Below are positions 30,201-40,253 of a DNA stretch of 64,000 nucleotides, piece by piece. The DNA is taken from NCBI GenBank assembly GCA_963832725.1, contig CAWHVG010000002.1:372001-436000 (forward strand), read 5' to 3'. The notes below the pieces were generated by a model that saw only the letters and a list, made by a program, of their open reading frames with translations, was not told the DNA's origin and ran no database searches. How positions within the stretch are numbered: position 1 is the first letter of the stretch; every line of letters starts with the position of its first letter. This DNA comes from JAEZBP01 sp963832725. GTDB taxonomy: Bacteria > Myxococcota_A > Polyangia > Polyangiales > Sandaracinaceae. The translations under genes and the position numbers were made by a program.

Positions 30201-31685
30201 GATCCGATCCCACGTGATGCGCGGGCGCAGCTCGCCGAACTCTTCGGAGGGATAGCGGCCGCTCAGCATGTCGAGCACACCTTCGAACGAGCGGCGCGGA
30301 AGCTCGGAGAACGGCGCCGCGCGGCGGACCAGCGCGTAGACGTCGTCGACGTTCTGATCGCCGCCGACGACCATCGCCACGATCTGCTGGGCGACCACGT
30401 CGAGGGGGTTGCGAGGATAGAAGGTCGCCTCCACCCGCGCGTCGCGGACGTGCTCGGTGATCGCGGCGCAGGCGAGCAAGTCGCCCCGGTACTTCGGGAA
30501 GAGCACGCCGCGGCTGACGGCGCCCACGTGGTGACCGGCGCGGCCAATCCGCTGCACGCCCGACGCGACCGAGGGCGGCGCCTCAATCTGGATCACCAGG
30601 TCCACCGCGCCCATGTCGATGCCGAGCTCCATCGAGCTGGTGGCGACCAGCGCCGGCAGCTCGCCGCGCTTGAGCCGGTCCTCGATCTCGGCGCGGATGT
30701 CCTTGGCGATCGAGCCGTGGTGGGCGCGGGCGATCTCTTCTTCCGCCAGCTCGTTGAGCGCGCCGGCGAGGCGCTCGGCCAGCCGCCGGCTGTTGACGAA
30801 GATCATCGTCGAGCGGTGGGCACGGATCAGCTCGACCAGCCGCGGGTGGATCGAGGGCCAGATGGAGGTCTGCCGTGGTTGTGACGCGGCGGGCCCGCTC
30901 TGCAGCTCCTCGCTGGCGGCGAGCTGGGCCATGTCCTCGACCGGCACCTCGACCTTCAGCTCGAACGCTTTCGCATGGCTGGCGTCGACGATGGTCACCG
31001 GCCGCGGGGTCGGGTGCTCGGGGTTCTCGGTGTCGAAGCCGCCGAGCAGGCGCGCGACCTCGTCGAGCGGGCGCTGCGTCGCGCTCAGCCCGATGCGTTG
31101 GATCGGGTGCTCGACCAGCGCCTGCAAGCGCTCCAGCGAGAGGAACAAGTGCGCGCCGCGCTTGCCGGCGACCATCGTGTGGATCTCGTCGATGATCACC
31201 GTGTCGACGCCGTCGAGGATCGAGCGCGCCTGCGAGGTCAGGAGCAGGTAGAGCGACTCGGGCGTGGTGATCAGGATCTCGGGCGGGTGTCGTCGCATCC
31301 GCTCGCGCTCGTTCTGCGGCGTGTCGCCGGAGCGGACGCCGACCGTGGGCACGCGGTGCGGAACGCCGCCGCGCTCGGCGACGACCCGGATGCCGTTCAG
31401 CGGCGCGCGGAGGTTTCGCTCGACGTCGACGCCGAGCGCCTTGAGCGGCGAGACGTAGAGGACGCGGACGCCCTCCTCGGCCGGCGCCGGGCCGAACATC
31501 AGCCGATCGATCGCCACGAGAAACGCGCTGAGCGTCTTGCCGCTGCCCGTCGGCGCGAGCAGGAGCGTCGACTCGCCGCGGGTGACGGGCGGCCAGCCCT
31601 TTTCTTGCGCGCCGGTCGGCCCCTCGAACGAGGTCTCGAACCAGCGCCGCGTGGGGGCGTGGGCGAACACGAGCGAGTCGGTCAT
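27244..31685 (-). CDS. lhr: Lhr-type DEAD/DEAH helicase (frameshift near 30205)
   Basis: About 1480 aa, the usual size of full-length Lhr. Helicase motifs: Q motif/GPTGAQEKGWP; Walker A LLLAPTGSGKTLSAF (about 45); motif Ib/ITTPESLYLLL; motif II VIIDEIHTM; motif III LSATQRP; motif V/VI ATSSMELGIDMG and QRIGRAGHH. The Lhr winged-helix and core C-terminal region follow. Family knowledge: Lhr is a 3'-5' ssDNA helicase linked to DNA repair. One indel near 30205, between RITWDRI and GSDRGTLSARR, breaks the frame. Start ATG 31685. No partner gene sits beside it. Confidence 0.93.
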
Positions 31686-32562
31686 CGGACCGCGAAGCAT
31701 AGCGAGCGGGCCCTCCGCCCGCCGGTGCGCGTAGCGGGCTCGCGGCGGCTGCACGAGATCGAGCCGCGGGGCTTCAGCCGCAGCCGCCGAGGTCGCACTC
31801 GGGCGACTCGTCCAGCAGCTCGCACCAGCCGGGGAGGTGACGCAGGCAGCCTTCGCGAGCGACGTCGCCCGCGCCTCGGGCGCCGCGGAGACGATCGGCG
31901 GGGATCGCCCGCAGGAGCGCCTCGGCGGCGACGCAGGTCTCGCTCGTTCGGTCGGCGTCGTCCTCGACGCGGCACGATGAGACCGCTGCGGACAGGACCT
32001 CGACGGGAGGTCGGCCGCGGTCGAGGTCGAATCCGCCACTGCACCGGGCATGCCTCCTGCCTCGACGCGTCGCGCTCGGCGTTGCTGGGTCCGAGCTCGT
32101 GCGATGCCCTCGAGTCGCCTCTCCGCGCATGATACGAGCGTGCGTCGCAACGCTTCTCGTCCGCGCGAGCCGGTCCAGCCTCTGATGGCGGGCCGAGTCC
32201 CGCCGCGGCTGGGTCTCGGTGCACGCGCGGCGATCGTCGCGAGCTCCGCGCTTCGAAGGGCCTCCCGTCGGCCATCGAACGATCGGTCCGGGTCGCGCGC
32301 GTCCTGCACGACGCTGTCCGAGCGCCGGCCCTCGCCGGGCGCGTGGTGCGGACCCGCCCGCGTCGCCCACGGCTCGGGTTCGTGCAGCGCCGTCGCGAGC
32401 TCCCGTGTCTCCAGCGCCTCCCGTGGAACGACGGGTCGCCTCGCCGGGCGCGTAGTGCGAGACGCTCACGCACCTGTGCCGTCGTTTCACGGCGCGGCCT
32501 CTCGCACGCCCGTGCCGGTGCTGGCACGATCGTGGCGTTGCGCCGGGAGCGAGGAGGCGCCG
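31686..32562. other. Long divergent region between lhr and a lipoprotein gene
   Basis: About 880 bp. Apart from the weak Cys-rich frame at 31774-32130 I see no gene. A GCCGGGCGCGTxGTGCG block occurs near 32335 and again near 32447, indicating a degenerate repeat. A good ribosome site (GAGGAGG near 32551) marks the start of the downstream lipoprotein. Confidence 0.4.
31774..32130 (-). CDS. Possible small Cys-rich protein
   Basis: An open frame of 118 codons whose last 65 residues look protein-like: SSCRVEDDADRTSETCV, then RAIPADRLRG and GCLRHLPGWCELLDESPECD, with seven cysteines. The N-terminal part is Arg-rich and unconvincing, so the real start or an upstream frameshifted signal peptide is uncertain. 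It could equally be a shadow frame. Confidence 0.3.
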   Translation of the reverse strand: MRGEATRGHRTSSDPATPSATRRGRRHARCSGGFDLDRGRPPVEVLSAAVSSCRVEDDADRTSETCVAAEALLRAIPADRLRGARGAGDVAREGCLRHLPGWCELLDESPECDLGGCG

Positions 32563-33393
32563 ATGTCCAACACCCGTACATTCGCCACCGCGCTGGTGGC
32601 CCTCACCGCCAGCGCGTGCAACGGCAGCGCGTTCGACGATCCCGATCACGCCGGCACCTGGGCCAACGCCGCCAGCGCGGTCGGCGTGTTCGCGGAGTGC
32701 TACGTGCCGCTCGCGTTCGCCGACGGGCGAGCCCCGTTCTCCGACCCGAGCTGCCCCGTGACCCACGACGACGGAACCACGGTCACGATCGAGGGTGGCT
32801 GCACGGCCTCGGACGGCTTCGACTACCACGGCACCGTGACGGTGGTGCGCTCGGGGCCCGACGCGCGGACGGTCACGTTCGACGACTACGGAACGAGCGG
32901 CAGCCTGGGCGACTCTCGGCTCACCGGCACCTGCGCCGTCCATGCTGCGCCGGGTGGCGCGCACGCGTTCGAGGTCGACCTGGTCGACGAGGGCGGCGAG
33001 ACCACGACCTACCAGTACGCGGGCACCGTCGCCGGCACCTACGACACGCCGACGGTCTGGAACGGAACGGGCACGGTCGAGCGTCGGGGCCTCGCCGCGC
33101 CGAGGGGCGTCGTGGAGGCCGAGACCGTCGACGAGCGCCTCGACGACGCCGTGTGCTCGGGGCAGGCCACGTCCGGGCAGACCACGCTGCGCTCCGGCGG
33201 CCACGTGGCCGTGATCACCTACGACGGTGCCACGGACTGCGACGAGGCCAAGGCCGCGCGGCTGAGCGTCGACGGTGAGGACCGCGGGCTGGTCGAGGGC
33301 ATCACCTGCGCCGTCCGCCCGGGCGCGGGCTCGCCGTGGCCGCTCGCGGTGATGGTCGCGCTGGGAGCGGTCCTCGTTCGCCGGCGCCGGTGA
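32563..33393 (+). CDS. Lipoprotein with C-terminal TM-Arg anchor
   Basis: A 276-aa exported protein. The signal peptide with lipobox LTASAC (Cys19) is followed by beta-rich sequence (TVTIEGGCTASDGFDYHGTV; YQYAGTVAGTYDTP) and six more cysteines. The C-terminus ends in a hydrophobic helix (PLAVMVALGAVLV) and RRRR, resembling MYXO-CTERM-type sorting tails though with an atypical Cys position. GAGGAGG lies about seven bases before the ATG. The function is not recognisable. It is followed, in the same direction, by another lipoprotein after 230 bp. Confidence 0.75.
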   Translation: MSNTRTFATALVALTASACNGSAFDDPDHAGTWANAASAVGVFAECYVPLAFADGRAPFSDPSCPVTHDDGTTVTIEGGCTASDGFDYHGTVTVVRSGPDARTVTFDDYGTSGSLGDSRLTGTCAVHAAPGGAHAFEVDLVDEGGETTTYQYAGTVAGTYDTPTVWNGTGTVERRGLAAPRGVVEAETVDERLDDAVCSGQATSGQTTLRSGGHVAVITYDGATDCDEAKAARLSVDGEDRGLVEGITCAVRPGAGSPWPLAVMVALGAVLVRRRR

Positions 33394-33625
33394 GCCTACG
33401 CCCGCAACCGAGCCTCCGGCGGCGGTCGCGGAGGCGGGGCGTGATCCGCGAATGGGGCTGGCGGCGGTTGCGCAGGTGTTGCGCGTTTTGCACGAGGGTC
33501 TCGCATGTGCCGTGAGGGCGTCGTGCATTTCACACGAGGGTCTCGCGGCGGTTGCAGGCGGTATGTGCGAACGCCGGCGTGCCGATGGCTCGACGGATGA
33601 CGGCAGGGGAGTACGCTCGACCATC

Positions 33626-35086
33626 GTGCGTGCCCGCCCTCTCGCGCTGCTCGGCGCGCTCACCTCCCTCCTCGGGTGCGATCTGCCGTCGGCGCCGTTT
33701 CGTTGGGAGAGCGAGCACTTCATCTACCGCAGTGACAGCGTGCCGGTGCTGACGGAGTCGCAGCAGATCGAGGAGTTCGAGCATCATCTCACCTCCGTCA
33801 CCGGGGCGATGGGCATCGACATCGCGCCGGGCGATCAGATCGAGTTCCGCCAGATCGACGTGAGCCGCTGGTCGGCCAGCTACGACGGTTACTACACGCC
33901 CGACTACGACGTGGTGATCTCGCAAAGCGAGTTCCACGGCCACGAGCTGATCCACGCCTACGCGTCGCGCGTCGCGAGGGTCGTCCCGTCCTATCTCTCC
34001 GAAGGGCTGGCGGTGGCGCTCTCCACGGCGCCGTACAGGCTCGGCTCCACGGTGCCCGACCCAGAGGTCGTGGAGTGGCTCCAGACTTCGGATACCTCGG
34101 CGGGCGGCGACGTGACGGAGGCCGTGCGCCGCTACGACGTATCGGGCGCGTTCGTGGGCTTCCTCATCGCCCGCCATGGTCTGCCCACGTTCATGCAGGC
34201 GTACGGCAATCTGGCCGGTCGTCAGGACGTGGACGCGGTGTTTCGTGATCGCTTCGGTGAGGGCCTCGACGCGCTGGTGAGCGCATGGGTCGCCGAGGGG
34301 CCTCGAGAGACGACGTCGCGTGCGTCGTGGATCCCGGAGTGCACGGCGGGCGAGGTGGAGGCTCCGGATCAGGTGCGCGAGCTGACGTTCGAGACGCGCC
34401 ACTATCTGACCGGCGCGGTGACGCCGCCCGGCCTGCCCTTCTTGGCCGTGCCGCCACCCGGCGGAGCAGAGGAGATCCATGTCGTGGATCTGCCCGCGGG
34501 GCGGCAGGTCTGGGAGAGCCAGTCGGAGTCGATGCTCGACGTCGACGCGATCTTTCTCCCCTGCGCGAGCGGCCCTCTGCCCCGGCGGCTTCGGATCAGG
34601 CCGGGTTCACAGCGGACCTGGCTCGATCTTCCGGGCGGTCCGACCGCCGTGTTCTTCGCGGCGAAGGATCCGGCGCACGTCAGCCTCTCGATCCAGCCGA
34701 CGCCCTCGGTCGGCTCGTCCTTCGCGGACGCGTGCGGAGGCGACGTCATCGAGGTCGATGCGACGCCCATGGCGGCGCCGCGCTACGAGATCCTCCGCTT
34801 CACCCGCGCCGACGGCGAGAGCTGCATGGCGGGCTGTGACCTCTTCACGCGGGTCCGCACCGACCAATCCGTCGTCGCCTTTCCCGTCGTCGTCTACAGT
34901 CAGGCAACCGTCGACGGCGACGGACGTGTCGAGAGCGTCTGCGACGAGACCTGCGGCAACTGCACCGCGCCCTCGACCGACCCGCTCCAGCTCCAGCCCG
35001 GTACGCATTGGCTGAAGCTCCACGTCGCGACGCCGTTGCTCGACGAACCGACCGTCGACGTGGGCTTCGCTTTCCGCGCGATGTGA
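33626..35086 (+). CDS. Lipoprotein with HExxH metalloprotease signature
   Basis: About 486 aa. GTG 33626 gives RARPLALLGALTSLLGC, a lipoprotein signal peptide; an upstream ATG (33563) would add 21 charged residues. Residues about 115-145 contain HGHELIHAYAS and, 16 residues on, YLSEGLAVAL. HExxH plus a downstream EGLA glutamate is the gluzincin (peptidase MA-like) zinc site. The second half (from about 240) has beta-rich sequence and paired cysteines, likely a surface-attached substrate-binding part. The natural substrate is unknown. The region 33470-33545 before the gene repeats CACGAGGGTCTCGC twice. Confidence 0.75.
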   Translation: MRARPLALLGALTSLLGCDLPSAPFRWESEHFIYRSDSVPVLTESQQIEEFEHHLTSVTGAMGIDIAPGDQIEFRQIDVSRWSASYDGYYTPDYDVVISQSEFHGHELIHAYASRVARVVPSYLSEGLAVALSTAPYRLGSTVPDPEVVEWLQTSDTSAGGDVTEAVRRYDVSGAFVGFLIARHGLPTFMQAYGNLAGRQDVDAVFRDRFGEGLDALVSAWVAEGPRETTSRASWIPECTAGEVEAPDQVRELTFETRHYLTGAVTPPGLPFLAVPPPGGAEEIHVVDLPAGRQVWESQSESMLDVDAIFLPCASGPLPRRLRIRPGSQRTWLDLPGGPTAVFFAAKDPAHVSLSIQPTPSVGSSFADACGGDVIEVDATPMAAPRYEILRFTRADGESCMAGCDLFTRVRTDQSVVAFPVVVYSQATVDGDGRVESVCDETCGNCTAPSTDPLQLQPGTHWLKLHVATPLLDEPTVDVGFAFRAM

Positions 35087-35105
35087 GCCGTCCCCGCGGG
35101 TGGCG

Positions 35106-35588
35106 TCAGTTGCAGCAGACGGAGCCGGTCCAGGCGCCGCCGGCCGAGAGGCAGCTGCTCGACGTGGACGAGAGGCACTGGGTGGCACCGCGCACGCAGC
35201 ACACCGCGCCGGTCCACGTCTCGCTGGCGGAGTCGCCGCAGTCGTAGGCGGTGCCGGCGGTGCAGAAGGCGGCGCTGCGGATGCAGCACGCCGAGCCGGT
35301 CCAGCTCTCGTCGACTGCGTCGCCGCACGCGCTCGCCGTCCCGGTGACGCACTGCGTCGCGCCGGCCACGCAGCAGGCCGCGCCGGTCCAATGCGCGCCG
35401 GCGGCGTAGGGACAGATGGTGGCGGTGCCGGCCGTGCAGAGGTCGGCGGTGCCGGCGTCGTCGGTCGGCGCCGGCGTGCTGCCGGGGCCGGCGTCGACGC
35501 CCGGGCCCGCGTCGCTGCCGCCCACGCCGGGGATGCAGGAGCGGAAGAGCGCGAACAAGAGCGCGAGCGCGGGAACGAACGTTTTCAT
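35106..35588 (-). CDS. Small Cys-pair repeat lipoprotein
   Basis: A 160-aa secreted protein: signal peptide with a Cys at residue 18, Asp/Gly/Pro linker, then four units ending in WTGxxCC (ACCVAGATQC, ACCIRSAAFC, VCCVRGATQC, VCCN), each with CG or SC about 10 residues earlier. The 26-28-residue period suggests a disulfide-rich repeat rod. I know no function. It converges with the metalloprotease-like lipoprotein (19-bp gap). Confidence 0.75.
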   Translation of the reverse strand: MKTFVPALALLFALFRSCIPGVGGSDAGPGVDAGPGSTPAPTDDAGTADLCTAGTATICPYAAGAHWTGAACCVAGATQCVTGTASACGDAVDESWTGSACCIRSAAFCTAGTAYDCGDSASETWTGAVCCVRGATQCLSSTSSSCLSAGGAWTGSVCCN

Positions 35589-35715
35589 CGCCTTCCGAGC
35601 GTAGCGCCAGATGGGCGAGGCGAAAATCGTGCCCGGATCGCGGAGCGCGACGGGCCCAGCCGTGGCTCGGGAGGCGCGCTGCGATTCACGCCGGGCACAT
35701 CCGATGGGGCCTGGC

Positions 35716-36324
35716 TCACGCCTCGGCTCCCGAGGCGGTGCCGTCGACGGCCGCCGCGTACACCTCGGGGCCGAAGGTGCGGTGCTCGCCCCGGAGCTTG
35801 TCGCGCTCGCGCAGGACGTGGAGGCTCTGCTCGAGCACCTCGAAGCGGACGGCGAGCCGGTAGTAGTCGTCCTCGCGCACCGGCCCCGTCGCCTCCAGCG
35901 AGGCGTTCACGATGGCCTGGTCGCCCGGGAGGAGCGCGAAGTGCGCGCTCCAGTCCGCGAGCGGGCCGCGGTGCATCGCCTCGAGGGCCACCCCGATGGG
36001 GTTGAAGCAGAGGAAGACGTCCGCCGCCTCGATCCGCCAGCCCTCGTAGTCCTCCGGGCAGTGCCAGCGCAGGTCGCCGAGCGCGCGCCGGACCACCTCG
36101 CCGAAGTACGCGCCGGCGCAGGGGCCGACCAGCGACACCACCTTCTCGTCCGGCTCGCCTTCGTCTTCCTTCAGGAGCTCGGTCAGATAGTGGTCGAGCA
36201 CCGGCAGGGTGTCGGGCGTGAAGTCGAGCTCGAAGTCGAGCTTCTCTTTCACGAGGCGGAAGGCGCCGAGGGCCAGGTCCTCGATGACGTCCGGGGCGTG
36301 CTCGTCGTCCATGCGCCGAACCAT
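35716..36324 (-). CDS. Conserved acidic protein of unknown function
   Basis: A 202-aa soluble protein (ATG 36324; a second ATG at 36312 is possible). Segments: LDFELDFTPDTLPVLDHYLTELL, VSLVGPCAGAYFGEVVRRAL, WRIEAADVFLCFNPIGVALEA, and DDYYRLAVRFEVLEQSLHVL. Helical, without signal or membrane segments. Such proteins occur in myxobacteria without assigned function. It is divergent from the coiled-coil gene at 36427. Confidence 0.75.
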   Translation of the reverse strand: MVRRMDDEHAPDVIEDLALGAFRLVKEKLDFELDFTPDTLPVLDHYLTELLKEDEGEPDEKVVSLVGPCAGAYFGEVVRRALGDLRWHCPEDYEGWRIEAADVFLCFNPIGVALEAMHRGPLADWSAHFALLPGDQAIVNASLEATGPVREDDYYRLAVRFEVLEQSLHVLRERDKLRGEHRTFGPEVYAAAVDGTASGAEA

Positions 36325-36426
36325 AGCGCCGGCCCGATACCGAGCCAGCGGGCAGGGTCAGCGGGCAGGGCCAGCTCGGCGCTCGTTTCTGTCCGGGCGC
36401 GGACTGTGATACCGATCCGCTTCGAG

Positions 36427-39403
36427 ATGGCAGTCGGTGAGATCAGAGGGCCGTCGAGCGCGAGCCGCTCGAACGAGGATCGAGAGCCGGTGTACGAGGG
36501 CGAAGCGGGCCGTACGCGGATACGCGCGTTGCACGTCCCGCTGCCCAACGGCTTCGTCCGCACGGTGCAGGTCTACGACGCGGTCAACGTGACGACCGAC
36601 CCACACCTGCGCGAGCACGCCCTGGCCGGCGCGCTCCACCGCTTCGAGGGCGGCGAGCAGCTGGCCGTGCCCTTCGTCTTCCACAATCCGCGGGCCCACA
36701 AGCTCGCGCTGGTGGTGCCGGAGGCGCTCCGCCACGAGGAGCTCCGGCTGCGGGCCGAGCTGATGGCCGAGCTGGCCCGCGACACGACCAACGCGATCCC
36801 GAGCTACGTGCGGGAGGCCACGGCGGTGGTCGGGACGGCCGGCCTGGTCGCCTACCTCGAGCAACCGCCAACGGCGCTCGGCGCGCTGGTGCAGCGGGAG
36901 ACCGAGCTCTCGCAGCGGGAGGCCGGGCTCGCTCAGATGGAGGCCGGGCTCGGCCCGCGCGAGGCGGCGGTGGTCGCGCGTGAGGAGGCCTTCGCGCAGC
37001 GCGAGACCGAGCTCTCGCAGCGCGAGTCGGCGGTCACGCAGCGCACCACCGAGCTCGAGGCGCAGCTCGAGGCCCTGGCGCAGCGGGAGTCGCGCCTCCA
37101 CGGCCGCGCGGAGGAGGTCACCCGTCGCGAGGACGAGCTGCGCGCCTACTCCGAGGAGCTCGAGCTGGCGCAGGCCGACGTGGCGATGCGCGAGCAGGAG
37201 CTGGAGGCCCGCTTCGAGAGCCTCCTCGAGCGCGAGGCGGAGCTGGCTCGCCGTTCGCCGAGCGCGCCGGCTCCGGCGATGCCGGGAGAAGAGCCGACCC
37301 CGGTGGTGGGGGAGGACGAGGTCGTCCAGCTCGTCGACGACGAGGTGGAGGCGGTCGAGGCGGTCGAGAACGTCGACGATGACGTGGAGGAGATCGAGCC
37401 CGACCAGACGACGATGGGTGAGCTCGGGCCCGAAGAGCTGGCGGCGGTCCAGCTCGTCGAGGAGCCGCGAGCGACAATCCCGCCGGCCGCGCGCACCGAG
37501 GCGGCGATGCGCCCGCGCTTGGGCGGGTTGGCGGACGAGGTCGAGGAGGTCGCCGACGATCTGGTGGATGACGACGAGGTCGAGGACGAGGTCGACGACG
37601 ACGAGGTGGAGGAGCTCGACGACGTCGAGCCCATCGGCGACGTCACGGGCATGCACGCCGTGGGCGGTGAGGCCGAGCCGCCGCGCGAGCGCACCGAGCC
37701 GCCTCCGCCGCCGCCGATCGCGCTGCCGGCCAGCGAGCCTCCGACCGCGCCGCCCACGAATCCCGCCGCCGCGCCCCTTCGTGGAGCGCAACGGCCCGCC
37801 CGCGGTGGCCGTGTCCGAGAGCGGCGGCGTCCGCGTCTTCGCCCGGCTGTCGGAAGGCCAGGACGCGTCGATGAGCGAGGAGGCGCCGCCGGAGCTGTTG
37901 GCGCAGCTCGTGGTCGTCGAGGAGTACCCAATCGTGCTGCTCACGCTCGTCTCTTCGGGCGGCGATCGGCCGGAGGTGGTGCGGGCTGCGCTCGACGCGC
38001 GGAGCAACGACGGCAAGACCATCCTGGAGAGCCTCCGCCGGCGCTTCGCGGCGCGAGTCTCGCTCTTCGGTGCCAGCGGTCGCTTCCTCGGCTCCATCGA
38101 TGTCGAGGCGCCGCGCGAGGTCAACGTGGCGCGCATCCTCGAGCGGGTCTCGCGCATGCGCACGGCGGCCGCCGTCGACGCCGCGACCGCCATCGACCGC
38201 GTCCTGTCGTCGCCGCCGCCGGTGCATGAGAAGGGACATCCCTTCGTCGACCCAGACACCGATGAGGCCGAAGCGAAGAACGCCGAAGGGGCTCGGCTCG
38301 CGCTGGCCCGCATGGCGGAGTGGAGCAGCCACGACAAGATGGACCACGCCCTGCTCGTGCTCTCCATCCCGCGCGACCACGTCGACGGCGCCGTGCGGCG
38401 GGTGATCGAGCAGGCGATGGAGCACGGCCTCGCGCTGCCGGGTCGTCTTCCCGAGCGGGCGCTCTCGCTCGGCGTCGCGCCGGACCAGGCCGCGCTGGTC
38501 GACCGGCAAATCGCGGCGTTCGCGAAGACCGCGTCGCTCGCGGACCACGGCGGGTTGAACGCGGATCAGATGGCCGAGAACTGGGAGCGGCTGCTCGAGC
38601 TGGCGGCCGAGAACGAGGTCGCCATCGACACCGACACGCACGAGGCGGCCTGGTCGGCGATCCGCGCGGTCCGCGGCGGCAGCGGGCCCGACATCGATCC
38701 GGCGAAGCTCCCCGAGATGGGGCTGCCCGAGCTGGTCATGCTCCTCGACCACCCGAAGCACCGGCGCGACGCGGCGCTCGAGATATGTCGTCGCGAGGAT
38801 GCGACGTACGCCGGCACGCTCTGCAAGGCGGCGCGGAAGATGCCGCGGGCCGAGGTGGTGCGCGTGGTGCCGCGCATCACCGGTCTCGGCGAGGAGGCCG
38901 GCGACGCGCTGATCGACGGGCTCGGCGCGCGCAAGACGTTCGTGCGGCAGGCCTTCGCGCTCGCGTTGGGGCATCTGAAGCTGCGCCGCGCGGTCGTTCC
39001 CCTTGTCCACCTGCTCGCCTCGGAGGAGACCGAGGTGTGGCGGGAGCTGGCCCGCGTGGTCGGCACCTTCGGCAACGCGAGCCTGCGCAACGTGACGCGG
39101 CAGCTCAAGGACCCGAAGGGCAACGAGGAGCGCTACACGTGGACGCTGGCCTATCTGGCCAACCACGGCTGCGCCAAGCAGGTCGAGCGGCTGACGAGCG
39201 ACAATCGGCCGGCCGTGGCGATGATGGCATCCGAAGCCCTGACGTTGCGTGACCGTGCCAAAGAGATCGAAGCGCAGGTCCAGGGGGACGCGCCGCTCCC
39301 GTCCGGGAACGGAATTGTCGAGTTTTCTCGACGGTATTATCAAGAGCTGGAGGGGAGGGCGCCCGAGGACGACCTCGCGGAGGCCTCCCCACAGCAAAAC
39401 TGA
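36427..39403 (+). CDS. Coiled-coil and HEAT-like repeat protein (frameshift near 37785)
   Basis: About 990 aa. N-terminal domain (1-160): beta-rich then helical, with GRTRIRALHVPLPNGFVRTVQ and an AVVGTAGLVAYLEQ segment. Residues 160-280: a long coiled coil with RETELSQRE-type heptads. Residues 280-450: acidic/Pro-rich linker (repeated DDxVxE, then PPPPPP). After an indel near 37785 the frame continues VERNGPPAVAVSESGG and ends in helical repeats (PELVMLLDHPKHRRDAALEI; VRQAFALALGHLKLRRAVVPLV) typical of HEAT-type scaffolds. Likely a cytoplasmic scaffold; the coiled-coil/linker design is common in myxobacterial motility and polarity proteins, but that is inference. Confidence 0.75.
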
Positions 39404-39489
39404 CGAAACGTCGGCTTTCGCCGGCATTGAAAAGGGATGGACAGTCGGAGCACGAAGCTCTATACCCGTCCCTTGGGTTCCGAGCGCCC

Positions 39490-40227
39490 ATGCGTTTAGG
39501 CATTTTCAGCGACGTTCACGCGAATATCGAGGCGCTCTCTGCGGTCATGGAGGCCTACCGCCGAGAGCCGGTCGACGAGTATTATTGTCTCGGCGACGTC
39601 GTCGGCTATGGCGCGAGCCCGAACGAGTGCGCGGACATCATCCGCGACAAGGCGAGCGTCACCATCCTCGGCAACCACGACGCCGCCGTCGCGGGCCGGA
39701 TGGACTACTCGTACTACTACGAGGCCGCGCGGCAGGCGCTCGATCTGCACGCGCACCAGCTGACCAGCGAGAACCTGGCCTGGCTGAAGTCGCTGCCCTA
39801 CCGGCACGACCTCTCGGACTACGGCGTCACGCTCTGCCACGGCTCGCCCGTCCGGATCGAGGAGTTCGAGTACATCTTCGCGCCCGAGCAGGCGCGCGAG
39901 TGCATGCCCATCCTCGACGATCTCGGCGACATCACGTTCATCGGCCACTCGCACCTCTGCAAGGTGTTCGCGCTGCGGCCGGGCGAGGTCGAGGAGCTGC
40001 CGGCGCGCAAGTTCAAGCTGCGCGAGGGCTACAAGTACATCGTCAGCGTCGGGTCGGTCGGCCAGCCGCGCGATTACGACAACCGCGCCAGCTACACGAT
40101 CTTCGACACCGAGGCGCGCGAGCTCGACTTCAAGCGCGTCGAGTACGACATCGAGTCGGCGGCGATGAAGATCTTCGAGGGCGAGCTCGAGCGGAACTTC
40201 GGGCACCGCCTCTTCATCGGCGTCTGA
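39490..40227 (+). CDS. Calcineurin-like metallophosphoesterase
   Basis: A 245-aa protein with all MPE motifs: FSDVHANIEAL (DxH), LGDVVGYGASPNEC (GDxxG), ILGNHDAA (GNHD), LCHGSP, and FIGHSHLC (GHSH). This resembles the small bacterial phosphodiesterase/phosphatase group containing MJ0936/YfcE-like enzymes. The substrate is undetermined. It starts 86 bp after the coiled-coil/HEAT gene on the same strand and ends just before the opposing luxC-like gene. Confidence 0.9.
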   Translation: MRLGIFSDVHANIEALSAVMEAYRREPVDEYYCLGDVVGYGASPNECADIIRDKASVTILGNHDAAVAGRMDYSYYYEAARQALDLHAHQLTSENLAWLKSLPYRHDLSDYGVTLCHGSPVRIEEFEYIFAPEQARECMPILDDLGDITFIGHSHLCKVFALRPGEVEELPARKFKLREGYKYIVSVGSVGQPRDYDNRASYTIFDTEARELDFKRVEYDIESAAMKIFEGELERNFGHRLFIGV

Positions 40228-40253
40228 CCCGCTCCCGGCCGCTCGGCGAGGCT

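Noticed and set aside
39420..39475. Sigma-70 promoter upstream of the metallophosphoesterase
   Set aside because: TTGAAA (39427) and CTATAC (39460) are 27 bp apart, too far for a standard promoter.
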